Shown here: positions 53,101 to 64,000 of the stretch, piece after piece
Numbering within the stretch: position 1 is the first letter of the stretch
Layout of the letters: each line of letters starts with the position of its first letter
Assembly (NCBI GenBank): GCA_012295275.1
Contig: CM022669.1
Coordinates: forward strand, 1,853,140-1,917,139
DNA from: Chrysomallon squamiferum
Taxonomy: Eukaryota; Mollusca; Gastropoda; Neomphalida; Peltospiridae
Length of the DNA: 64,000 nt
Reading direction: 5' to 3'
The notes under the pieces: model-generated
Seen by the model: only the letters and a program-made list of their open reading frames with translations
Told to the model about the DNA's origin: nothing
Database searches by the model: none
Position numbers and translations under genes: made by a program

Positions 53101-56100
53101 GGTATAAGTCATATTAATGAAACAACGATCATTAATTTCTTATGACTTAATTTGTTTATGATTGAAGTCAGGCAGTTTAATGTTTACTAATCATGTTGAA
53201 AGATAAGGAAATAAGCATTAATTTACAAAATTCTTTTGCTTGATAATTATATATAAAATAGCATTTCTTAAATCACCATCCATATAATGAATTATGTTGC
53301 TGTTAGGTAGAAAATTAATGTTCAGTTAAAGGGAGATACAATGATTCTATCTGTAGTTTTTAATAAAAATTCTGATTTGGCTGAAATTTTAACACAATGT
53401 CTGTATTAAAAAGAGATGTATAAAATCTAAAAAAAAAAAAAAATCAAACTCTCAAGAGGCCCAGATTAGGTCAATGTTACTGTTTACGATCCATAATTGA
53501 TAGGTTAAATGCAGATAAATAGTTAAAATGCATCTGCATGTTATAGCACAGAGGTTTTGTTGTGTTTCTGTTTATAGGTGGGTTTCTTTTTCATACTTTT
53601 TAAATGTTCTTACAAAATTTGTAAATAGCAAATGAATATTTTTGTATCATAACAGAGTTTTTTATCAATATTTCTCTGTTATGGGGAATAGTGTTATGAA
53701 AAACATCTGAAACTTTCAAAATATTCTGTTGAGAATTCACTGAGATCTATGCAAAAAGCATAGCCAGGGTAATAATATTATACATATCTGAGAAAATTGA
53801 TGTTAAATGTTATTGTCCAGACGTTATTTTTTTCTCACTGCCTTCTGAGCACATCAGTGCTGTTCTTTTTTTGCATCTGTGACCTTTCTTGAAAGTAACT
53901 ACATATTTATGCTTACTGTCTGACATTTTATCTAAGTAAATTTCTGTAAAATAGCATAGAAACAACTGATCAAATTTCATAAACAATGGTGTCAGACAGG
54001 TAAGCAAAGAAGCTTGGGTTTGAAGTCACATGACACATTTAGCTAAACATTGCCACTTGTTCAACACTCAGCTGACAGTTTACATCAGGAATGTCCAATA
54101 CATCAATAGTGATTGACCAGCCAATCGCCAATGTAGGGTGGATAGATTGTCCACTATTCATTGCAGATCTTCAGAGTAAGGTAGTGACCATAGATGTATT
54201 CAGTTCTGTTGTGCTGTAAGGTTCATCCAGTGATGCAAGGTGTGCCAAACATATATTGATTATATAGAGTATAGTCAGTATATATACAAATAAATACAGG
54301 TAGATCATTTTGTCTGTTCATTTTAAAAGTAACTCGCAAGCTGAAAAAGTGTGAGCATCTCTGGTTTACATATAGCATGGCCTCCTTTTCTAGCTAATAA
54401 TTCATGGAAATGGCACAATATTTTGAAAAAAACACTATACTGTCATACAGTATGAAAGTACAGTATACAGAATGTTAACAAAGGTTCAAAATGGAGGCAA
54501 ATATGTTTTCAAAGGAATCATTTTTCAATAGATTTTGCATCACTTAATGTAAACAGAGGAAATACAGTACAAGTGTTGCACAAATCTATTTTTTATCGTG
54601 CAAATAAGCATCTCAAATTATTAATTTTAATTTTTTTATTTTTAGTTGAATGATCTGAAGATATTGTTCCAACAGAATTTATTTTATCACTGTTCATTTA
54701 TTTGGCAGGAGCGAGAAAGCGACCTTAGAAGACCTGACATGTATGGTCAAGGAGGTGGTGCTGGAGGTGGACTTGGGAATATGCCTCAAGGAGGAAGTGG
54801 CAATGTTGGTCTTGGTATGGGTGGTGGTGGGGGTGGCAGTGGAGGTGGCCTTGGAATCAACACTGGAGGAAGAATGTTAGGCAACCAGAACATAGGAATG
54901 GGTGGTCCCATTGACAATAGAATCCTTCAGCAGCTTGGAATTGAAGGACCTCTCACAAACACAGTTTTTGTTGCAAATGTTAATATTATATCTTTTTTAT
55001 AAACTGATTTTTATCTTAATTACATATCTGATATCACACTCTTTTGGTTAATTACAATATTGAAAGTAATTTTATCTTTTTATATTTAATAGATTTCTAA
55101 TTCAAAATTCTGTCATTAGTTTTAGCTTCACTGAGTGATGTATGTAACTAGAATGCATATAATAGGATATTTTTGTCTTGGTTATAGTTGGATTTTCGAG
55201 TGACTTGGCGTAAACTTAAAGATGTTTTCAAACTGGCTGGTAATGCAGTAAAGGCTGATATTAAGGTAGATAAAGATGGTAAAAGCCGTGGTATGGGAAC
55301 AGTACAATTTGAAACTCCATTGGAAGCTGTGCAGGCAATATGTATCCTTTCACTGCTACAAAAGAGAATTTTGCAGTTACCTAAGATTTTATGTACCTAT
55401 TTATCACATCTAATAACTATGAAACAAACACATTTTCTGTGTTTGAAATGTAACTATCAATTATTATGTTCTTACCTCTTAAACATATGTGCATCATTTG
55501 CTTCTCAATGAAAATGCATTTTGTGCCTGCAACTTCTCAGATATTTTTATTTCATATATAAAAATTAACAAAACTGTCAAAGTTTTAATTGACAAAAACA
55601 TATCTGTATATTTGAGAATGCATATAAAACTTTTATTTATTGATAGCTTTAGTAAACCTCATTACTGATATTTAAAAAAAAAAAAAAAAATTTTAGAGAA
55701 AGGAAGAAAAACAACAATGGAAAGTCTTTAATCTTTAACATTTAGCTATGTTTAATGGCCAAACACTCTATGATCGTCAGATGATGGTTAGATTGGATAA
55801 GGTTGATGAACCTAAACCTCCAATTCCAAGGTTGCCTAGTAAGTCTTTTTTAAATGCCACTGCAGTAAATAGTTTCAAAATTAATAAGTATATTAAAAAT
55901 ATAAAAATATATAAATTTATAAATTTATAAATATAAAAACCTTTGTCTATAATATACATATAATATTTTTTTAGTACTCAGAGAGTAACAATGTTTCTGT
56001 TAGAAACTTTTATTTGATTATTTAATCTGATATTTTTATTTATTTTTTACATTCATATTATTAGTTAAAATAGGTAAGATATTTTTATTTAATCTGAATA

Positions 56101-58570
56101 ATTTCAGGTGGCTTGAAGTCTATAGGTATGGGTCTTGGTATTGGTGGAGCACCATTGCAAAACTTGTCGCAATTATCAGGTGAGATGTATTTTATTGGTG
56201 TTTTATATTTCTGTTTGTGTCAGCTTTTGTTCTTTATTTTGATTTAAGTTAAATTTTGAATGAATTATCATAAATGTATGTTATTCCATCCATACTGTTT
56301 TAAAATATTTGATATCAATTTTAGAAAGTTTGGAGTTAATATGTCATAATTAAATATGTATATATAAAGAATGCATGGTGGTCATTGATACATATCTTTT
56401 TCTGACTGCAAATCTAGATGATGGACTTATTCATTAAATTAAAGCACCTTTTATGTTTTCAGGCATGGATGGTGGACTTAGAGGTGGTGTTGGTGGAAAT
56501 GGTGGTTTAGGTGGAGGTGGTGGTGGCATGTCTGGACTTGGAGGAATGGGGGGAATGGGTTCAATGGATATGGGAGGTGGGATGTCTAGCATAGGGTCGG
56601 GTATGTCAGGAGGAATGTCTGGAAACATAGGTGGCATGTCAGGGAACATGGGAGGAAATGTGGGAGGATTATCAAGCAGCATGGGTGGAATGTCAGGAGG
56701 ATTAGGTGGAATGGGAAGTGGTTCAAGTGGTTTAGGAGGTTTGGGTGGTGGTGGTATGGGTCAGATGACTCAGGGGATGGGAATGGGAAACAATCTAGGA
56801 GGTATGGGTGGTGGACTAGGAATGTCTGATAATTTCAGCTCGGGAATGGGCATGTCGTCCAACATTGGGTCAGGAATGGGTGGGGGAATGAAGGACTCAA
56901 TGGGCATGAGTGGAATGGGGGGTTCAATGATGAATTCCAATATGATGAACAGCAGTATGGGTGCTTGGGGATCATCAAATTTAGGATCAAGCGGGATGTC
57001 ATCTAATTCTGGTGATTCTGGTCACTATGGCAGCTATAATTCAAATGACAGGCGAAGTGGATCAGGAGGATCAACAAGACCAGATAACTGCACAGTTATT
57101 GTCAAAAATGTAAATATTTGTGTTTATTATTATTTTAATGGTCTTAGCACAGATGTCACATACCTTTGTAAGATTATTCTCAAAGTGAATAATGCTTTTC
57201 TTCTGTTTTGAAACACCTGAAAGATTTATTTTGATTCAGTGAGGTTCTATTCAAGAACAGCTGTTTTTATTCAAATTACATTTATAAAATATATTTGTCT
57301 TTGCAGATTATAACTCTATTTATAGTCATATCGTTAAGCAGCATAAATAGCATCTTTCCTTTCAGCTGCCGTATTCATTTACCTGGCAAACACTAAAGGA
57401 TCGCTTTCAGGATGTGGGTAAGTAAGATTTCATTGTAAATAGTGTAAAGTAATCTTTTGATGAACTGCAAGGGATGCAATGAAAATAAATAACCAGAAAT
57501 TTGGTTCATTGTATGAGTCAGTTCATTATATACAATTCTCTGTAACAAGAAGATACAGACAATATGATGATTTAAGAGTTTTTGTTCTAAGAACACATTA
57601 TATATATCAGGTTGTAATGAAAGTTCTGTCTGTTTTTTAAGTAAATACCTAGTTAGCATTTTAAAGTGTTTCAAAATCATTAATATATTCACTTTCTTTC
57701 AGATTTTGTCAGTTTTTGTCATAACTGAAATTGTTGTATGGTGGTTATGTTTACTCCAACAAAGAACACACTAGTTTATTAAGCCTTAAAAAACAGACAA
57801 AACTTTTGCTATACCTTATCTGCATATGTATATACATATAGTTTATTTAAAAACATTTTTAAATTTTGTTTAATGAGATTTTAAGAATAAGTCAGAGTTT
57901 CGAAAATGTATTAAAATGCTGTTTTAAAACTGAAAACAAAAATTATATAAAAAACAACATAATTGTGATTTTTAACTTGAGAAGGATGGTGAATATTTCT
58001 TGTGGATTTTTCTTGGATTCCGAAAAACAGGCACAGTGAAGTTTGCAGAAATTGAAAAAGAAAATGGAAGATCGTCAGGTGTTGGTTATGTCCGATTTGG
58101 AAATCCTGCTGATGCTGAAAGAGCAGTCAGTATCCTTAACTGAATATATTTGTTTTCTCATTGTGACAGTTTCTATTTATTTTAATATATTAGAACTTTC
58201 ATTGTTAAAAATAAAAAGTGTAAGTTTGGTTTTGTAAATATTGATTTAAAAATATTTTCATTATTTTGTTCAGTGTTGCAATTATTAACATTGACATTAT
58301 GTTGTTTTTTTATTTTTGACAGATATATTATTAAAGAGCCTTAATTATAAGTTGATAATGTGTAAATTTAGATTTATGTATCGATATTTCAGGCTAAGTG
58401 TATCTGTAAATTATCTAACTGTTCATGATTCTGTATTTAAATATGTTATTTCCTGTTAAAGCCAGATTTAAAAAGCAACAAATATATTTATCTTAACAAA
58501 ATTTTCAGCTTTGATGAACCGCACTCGAATGGAAAATCGTGAAATTTTAGTTAGACCATATCGCAACTGA
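50128..58570 (+). CDS. HNRNPM: hnRNP M / myelin expression factor 2-type RNA-binding protein, three RRMs, 12 coding exons
   Basis: Nuclear pre-mRNA-binding protein of the hnRNP M/MYEF2 family, which influences splice-site choice. Exons: 50128-50243, 52294-52448, 52661-52721, 53008-53101, 54709-54978, 55188-55341, 55746-55838, 56108-56179, 56463-57109, 57366-57417, 58031-58129 and 58509-58570. All phases join, giving 624 residues. Domains in order: a short acidic start; an RS-like stretch (about 39-61); RRM1 (68-142; RNP2 VMVSNI, RNP1 KSRGSCVVE); a Gly-rich linker; RRM2 (about 225-302; NTVFVAN and KSRGMGTVQF, then AISMFNG as in vertebrates); a Gly/Met/Ser-rich centre (about 315-545) corresponding to the Met/Gly-rich repeats of hnRNP M; and RRM3 (about 547-623; NCTVIVKN and GYVRF) ending LVRPYRN. 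The start at 50128 has an open frame just upstream but no earlier ATG in it. Two introns are U12-type. Whether vertebrate HNRNPM or MYEF2 is closer cannot be told. Confidence 0.95.
54086..54363. mobile_element. hAT-type MITE with 8-bp target-site duplication
   Basis: A 278-bp element in HNRNPM intron 4. It starts CAGGAATGTCCAA and ends GTGAGCATCTCTG, imperfect inverted ends of the CAG...CTG hAT type. Immediately outside lies an exact 8-bp duplication, GTTTACAT (54078-54085 and 54364-54371), the length typical of hAT insertion. The interior has ATTGACCAGCCAATCGCCAA and AACTCGCAAGCTGAAAAAGT near its ends, with no transposase, so it moved with enzyme supplied from elsewhere. Confidence 0.9.
55342..55745 (+). 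other. U12-type intron, HNRNPM intron 6 (within RRM2)
   Basis: The donor GTATCCTTTC matches the U12 5' consensus. A branch-like TCTTTAAC lies at 55732-55739, close to the AG at 55744-55745. The intron is phase 1 and splits the Ser codon of AISMFNG in RRM2. Confidence 0.85.
58130..58508 (+). other. U12-type intron, HNRNPM intron 11 (within RRM3)
   Basis: The donor is GTATCCTTAA. The branch-like TATCTTAAC lies at 58489-58497, about 12 nt before the AG at 58507-58508, with no long pyrimidine tract needed. The intron is phase 1 and splits the Thr codon of ERAVTLMNR, the same place in RRM3 as intron 6 occupies in RRM2. Confidence 0.87.
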
Positions 58571-59291
58571 ATTTCATCTCTGATGTGTATGTACCCATAG
58601 GGTCTTGTGTATTACGAATTTTACTTCATTTTATCATTACTTGACTCAGATTGAGTTGATTGTCATTCAACCTTCGTCTTTGTGGAAACATTGTGAGGTT
58701 GTTGATTGTTTGGTGAAATAGTAGTTAGTCGAGACACATCTGAGCTGACATTTTAGCACATTTTAAGTTTGAATTAGTGACATTTATACTTAGCTGTATG
58801 AAATAGGTTGATATCACGTCCTTTCTTTATTGTAAACATACCTGGTTAAGATTGTTCTGATACTAGAATTAATTAGTTTTATTTATTATTATTATTTATT
58901 TTTTTATTTTTTATTTTTTATTTCTGAAGGTTACTTTGAGCTTTAACTATATATTAATTTTTTTAATCTAATGCTTGGATGTGTGTTTTGGGTAGATAAA
59001 AGATTTGTTTTAAATATTATTTATTTATTTATTATATTTTTTTTATTATTATTGTTTTACTTTTAGGAATGGTTTAATGTTCATAATCAGAATTCTTGCT
59101 TGTGTTTTGTATTTTTGTCTTAATAAATGTGCCATTAATGGTGAGAGTTTTATGAGGTTTTTGTACTTTATTCACATTTAACTTTAATTTAAAGGATGAT
59201 GTAAAAGATAGAATCTGATGTTTGAAGGGAAGAAAAGCAGTTCTGTGTTGATGCTACAAACCACTCTGTGTCAAAATGCTATTTGGATGTT

Positions 59292-59293
<2 letters not shown>

Positions 59294-59333
<40 letters not shown>

Positions 59334-59338
59334 TAAAC
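59294..59338. repeat. Poly-T tract (about 45 T)
   Basis: Longest homopolymer of the window, in the putative HNRNPM 3'UTR. Its length may be inexact because such runs are hard to sequence. Confidence 0.9.
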
Positions 59339-59741
59339 ATTTATGTGAATGTATTTTTAGGTTTTGCATTAAAAAGATTAAATAGTTTTATGCCTGCCAT
59401 TCTGTTTCAAATTGCTTTAAGAAATTGAAACTTATAAAGACATTTTTAGTATACTGGCATAATGTATCCAAATAAACTGTTTAATTTTGTTTGAAATTTT
59501 TTATGGCAACTATGTGAAGGTATTCTTCTGCATATGTTCTAGTTAGAAATTGTGATGCTTTGTGCCTAGTTTGTAAAATCTAATTTCAGTATGTTAGGAG
59601 ATTTTAATAACTGGTTTATTATTTCATGTTTATGGCTACCTACCTAGCATTTACAAGACATTGGTCATTACAGTTGATAGTTAAATGACAGGAATTATTA
59701 AGAAAAGAAATGGTATCTGTTTCTGTTTATTAACTCTTATT

Positions 59742-59765
59742 TATTTATTTATTTATTTATTTATT
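59742..59765. repeat. (TTTA)n microsatellite
   Basis: About six TTTA units downstream of HNRNPM. Confidence 0.9.
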
Positions 59766-62700
59766 TTGTTTAATTCATTATTTTTATTTTTTTTAAGCTT
59801 ATAAACCCATAACTATAAGATTAATTCTTATGTATATTTTAAGATATTATGGCAGACTTTATATTTGAATACAAAATACTTCTTGTTTAAAGCTGTTTAT
59901 TTTTTCTTTTCTTCTACAACACAGAAACTGATCATCTGTTTAAATGTTTTGATTAAGTAATTGATAGGTCATGTTACACCTACTTCTGGATTACTTGGCA
60001 TTATGTACAAAACATCTAAACCTTCATTTGTTAATCTCCTCATTTACTGGTTTAGTACAGGTTATTTGTTATGTTCTCCTTAGAGGTTTTTAACTATGTC
60101 CGTAATAAGATCTTTGAAAAAAACCCACCTACTTATAATTTTTGAATTATATGGTTACTATATTTCCATGTTTTTTGAGTTTTGCTGTATACATTACTTA
60201 TTATTTGTTGATGTTTATTATTGATAAACATTAGTTTTTTCATAATTTGTCATCTCAGATTCTTTGAACATTTGTTAAAAGCATTATAAAGTTCAAGGTT
60301 AGATATCTACATATTGCCAATAGATTCAGACTCATGCATGGAATTCATTGACTTAATAATTATTTTTCTTTGTTTCTTTTTTTGTTTTGTTGAGTATCTT
60401 TGTTTCATATTTTGCTACTTTTAATTTTGGTTTAAACATATAGTCAGGTTCACTCTGAAGTTTAAGTGGGATTCAGATAATTATGAATTGATTATTGAAA
60501 AAAACCCTCATTTGTTTAGTAACATAATTCATTGCAGTTTTGCTCAGAATAAATATCTTGTAGTAATTCAATATATTTTTTTCAAACTGCAGCTGTTGCA
60601 TCTGCAGTTTAAAAAAAATAGATCATCATTTTCATTTAAATGTTTTTTATTTAATAGTAAAAATGAAAATTGTGCAGCATACATAGTAATTGATTGTCTT
60701 AATTTTTATATTATATTTTATCTTTTGATATAGTAATTTTTTAGGGGGGTATTTTGGTTTCCCCCCATAAATTATATTTTGTTTATATTAATTTAGAAAA
60801 CTGCATTATATTTCTGTATTCTGGTTATTTATTGTTTTGCTGCCTGTTAATTTTTTTCTATGGACAGAGATCTTTTAACTTATATAGTGCTTTGTCTGCT
60901 GCTCTATTTATTGCTGAAAAAGAAATTCTTTAATTAAAATAAAGAAAGGCTAGTATCTAATGATTAACAGTGATTATTCAGATATCTCTACAATAATTAG
61001 TATGAGAAAAAATATAAGATCTAAAACTTTATTTTAATTGTTAAGATTAATTTTTATGTGTATTGTGATAATGGCTTTGGTTTTCGATACATATGATACA
61101 CATTTTAATTTGTTGGTTATTGGCATACACTGCTTTTGTTTTTCATCTTTAATCTGCTTCTACTAAAAGTTAATTTAAAAGATTTTCATTTAACCTTTTT
61201 GCTTTGTAACACAATTTACTGGATGTTCATGCATTCTGAATTTCTGACAAACATTGATTATGTAAAGTTACTCAGTATATTTAAATATATGTTTAATAGC
61301 TGGGATATTAATAATGATGAAAGCATTTATATTTTAATTGTCTTTTGGCTTAGGAATCATAGTTTTCAGTAAGGATTCTAGATTAAATTATCACTACTGT
61401 TATTATTAGTTTTGAATATTGTAATTATGTATATATTTATTTATATACAGGTTTATAATGGAACCATGACCATGATATGGTAACTTGTTTATATTTATCT
61501 CTTTTCCAACATTTATTGGTACTGTGTTTGTGTTGTACACTTACCAACTGTTTTTATATTGCGTTTGGTATTGCAAATCAGCATTCATCATTTTCCTCAG
61601 TGGCCGACATGTGGTTTAGCCTACCTCATCATGGTTCTGCACCACACAAGTTTGGGGTATTGGAGATTGGGAAGAGAATGTGAGTCCTGATGTCAGCATT
61701 GTCAGTTATCTGAGGCAACAAATATTACAAAAAAGAAAAGATAAAAGTGAAATTGTAATCATGGTTTTTGGTTAAAGTTTAAATTGATTATATATTTTAA
61801 TGGAGTGCTCCATTTGGAGAAAGCCATTTATTACTTTAAAACATAAACATTATAAACAAGACATACGGTTGATGAATCATGACTGGATACATGGTTTGAT
61901 TAGCTCAAGGCAAAGAATTCCAATTGGTTGATGCTACAGTGGTTGAAAGTCGACAACAAATAGGTATTTTGGTACATGCAATTGTTTGCTTGTATCAAAG
62001 GTGGTTGATCTTTTGTTGGAGGTAATGTTTGTTTTTCTTTGTGTGCAACATTTTCTCTGTCCATTGGTGTGTTGGGGTATTTGGGTATATCACTGAGAAA
62101 TTATTTCTGGGGCAAGTTTGAGTTGGTATAAAAATATTTTTGTAACCATTTAAAAATAAATGAGAAAAAAATCTGGAAAAAGGAAAACATTAAATATGAT
62201 AACAGTTATAGTTGATATTCATTTTTGTTCATGTGGGTTTGAAGAATCTTCAGATGAAAGGGTTTATTTCCATTTATTATAATTATTAGTTTGAAAATTA
62301 TTTTTGAAATCTTATTTAAGAAGAAAGTTAAAAGCAGCTGATTTATTAAAATGTTATCTGAGTTTAAAAGCATTGGTTTTTCTTTTTTTTAACATTTTAA
62401 TTTCAACCTAAAATATATTGATTATGAAATATATAAATAATAGTTTTTTTAATTATTAATTGTATAAATGGATTAAAATGTTTCTTGAAATTAATACTTA
62501 GATTATATTTGTGTATTTGTGTACATTACATTTACTTTTCTTACCACTTTTAGAGGTACTTATCCCATATAGATGGTGATCAGAATAGTGATGTCCACAG
62601 AGGCTCGTAATTCACAGCTTACAGGTATGTTTATTTACATGACTTCACACAGGCATTATGTGCAGTATTATTGAGATAATCTTCCCATTTGCTTCAAATT

Positions 62701-64000
62701 TTTTAATATAATTTTCAAAGAATCACTGATGTGCATAATCCTGGGAAAAGATAAAACACATTCCTGGACAAGTAAATTGATAAAAACTAATAAAAACTCA
62801 ATGGCAATATAAAAAAAAAAAAAAGAAAAAGAAAAAAAGAAGACATCAGTGTGATTAAATTTTGGATTATTAAAACCCTATATTATTGCATAATCACCTG
62901 TACTGTTAGCACCAAAAACATACCTTTTCAAAGTATGGAATTGCAGAGTTCATACAACAGTTCAACTTCAAGTTTAAACATAAGCCACTCCTAAAGCCAA
63001 AGAAAAGTTGCTTCCAGTTCATGGACTTTCTATACATGACTTAACAACAGGCAAATATGTCTCAAATCTGGACTTGTGGCTGGCCCAAGGAAAAGTTGCT
63101 AATATTAGTTTGTATGTATCGTTTTGTTATGCAGCATTTCCAGGAGGTAAGAAAGAAGTCTAACATTGTCATCCATGTAAACAGGCTGTGTGACAAGTAT
63201 GTAGTTGTCAGAATGAGTTTTCAGCAGATCTCCTGTGAGACTGCCTTGTGTGGTGAGCAAATCAAGCTTGTAATCGTAGCCAATTCACCAAACCATCTGC
63301 TTTTGTCACAGTGGTGTATTCTTAGCATTATCCTCAATTTCCTAGCCATTAGTAGTAAAAATTAAACCAAATATATTCTCAGATGTTATCAATCAAATAG
63401 GAGTTGTTTGACAGTTCAGTGTTCAAAAGGATAGTAGAGCATTTTTGCAGTAGGACAGAGTTAGTAGCATTTAATAACTTTGTATTGTGGTGTGTCATCA
63501 TATTGTCAGAACTGCAAAGGATCTACCACACTGTTTGCTTACAAGTTGGCTGATAACTAATTTGTAGCTTGTTCAGTGAATTTCTGGTATTTACCATCTA
63601 TAATCTGCCATATCCTTTGTGCCACATTTGCAAAGAATGATTGAACTTTGCAAGACAGCAGAGTTAACTGCCAACATCTGTATGTGAACTTAATGTAATT
63701 TTGAAAACGTAAGACAGGCATGACACACTTGCTTGACATAATGATTTAATTTGTAACTATCATGCATGAGAAGTCATATATTTCTGAAGAATACCTCACT
63801 GGTAGTAATCATCAAAAAACATAACTATTGCAGTAACTTGGGTCATAATTCATTATCTCTTGGAGTGGTTAACTTTTTTCCAGGTGTACTCATTCTTTAT
63901 AAGCCTCTTTGACATTAATTTTTTTCAGATCATTACCTGCCAAGCTTGGTGAAATAAGAGTATATGCTGTTTCTTGGTGGATGATTTTCAAGACCAGAAG

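Larger units (their letters stand above)
58571..64000. other. HNRNPM 3'UTR and downstream AT-rich sequence, no gene recognised
   Basis: AATAAA signals at about 59121 and 59471 are plausible ends for the HNRNPM transcript. A long poly-T lies at 59294-59338 and a (TTTA)n tract near 59742-59765. Open frames at 61477-61683 and 63057-63365 (+) and 63557-63739 (-) lack any domain I recognise. From about 62550 the sequence is less AT-biased and includes a segment ending GCTTACAG/GTATGT at 62626, which resembles a splice donor, so part of another transcript could be present. Confidence 0.55.

Noticed and set aside
53810-54007. Antisense open frame in HNRNPM intron 4
   Set aside because: No recognisable domain, and it lies next to transposon sequence.
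56434-56682. Proline-rich open frame on the - strand
   Set aside because: It is the antisense of the Gly/Met-rich HNRNPM exon 9, where GGN codons read as Pro on the other strand.
1-64000. tRNA, rRNA, CRISPR or operon-like systems
   Set aside because: I saw no cloverleaf, rRNA signature, spaced direct-repeat array or polycistronic layout. The window is ordinary animal genomic DNA in this respect.

Overview
This is eukaryotic nuclear DNA from an intron-rich, AT-rich animal genome. It holds no bacterial features. It carries four spliced protein-coding genes with animal-type GT-AG introns, long AT-rich intergenic stretches, many dinucleotide and tetranucleotide microsatellites, and remnants of several DNA-transposon superfamilies (hAT, Tc1/mariner, MULE and two families I cannot name). 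The proteins are clearly metazoan. The low GC, retained U12-type introns and abundant CA/TG and TTTA repeats suit an invertebrate such as a mollusc or chelicerate, but I cannot fix the phylum from sequence alone.

Layout. (1) 250-27441, + strand: a complete CRTC (CREB-regulated transcription coactivator) gene in 12 coding exons, encoding about 625 residues. The introns reach 11.8 kb and contain microsatellites, a minisatellite and a nested transposon. (2) 27442-36336: AT-rich DNA between two convergent genes, with a 141-bp tandem duplication and a perfect 30-bp palindrome. (3) 36337-40731, - strand: a complete EIF3J gene (translation initiation factor 3 subunit j) in 9 coding exons, 243 residues. 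(4) 40732-42015: an AT-rich divergent interval that must hold two promoters. (5) 42016-45973, + strand: a FAM221B-like cysteine-rich protein gene, with a reading-frame problem between its third and fourth recognised coding exons and a Tc1/mariner fold-back in its last intron. (6) 45974-50127: an intergenic region with a decayed MULE transposase. (7) 50128-58570, + strand: an HNRNPM/MYEF2-type gene with three RRM domains in 12 coding exons, 624 residues, with a clean hAT MITE in intron 4. (8) 58571-64000: 3'UTR and unassigned AT-rich sequence.

The four genes have unrelated jobs (cAMP/calcium-responsive transcription, translation initiation, an uncharacterised cysteine-rich protein, pre-mRNA binding), and nothing suggests they act as a unit. 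I found no credible new multi-gene system. The most rewarding observations concern gene structure: three U12-type introns, intron positions shared among the RRM domains of the hnRNP M gene, a possible 10-nt microexon in the FAM221B-like gene, tandemly duplicated decoy splice donors in CRTC, and a fully delimited hAT MITE.
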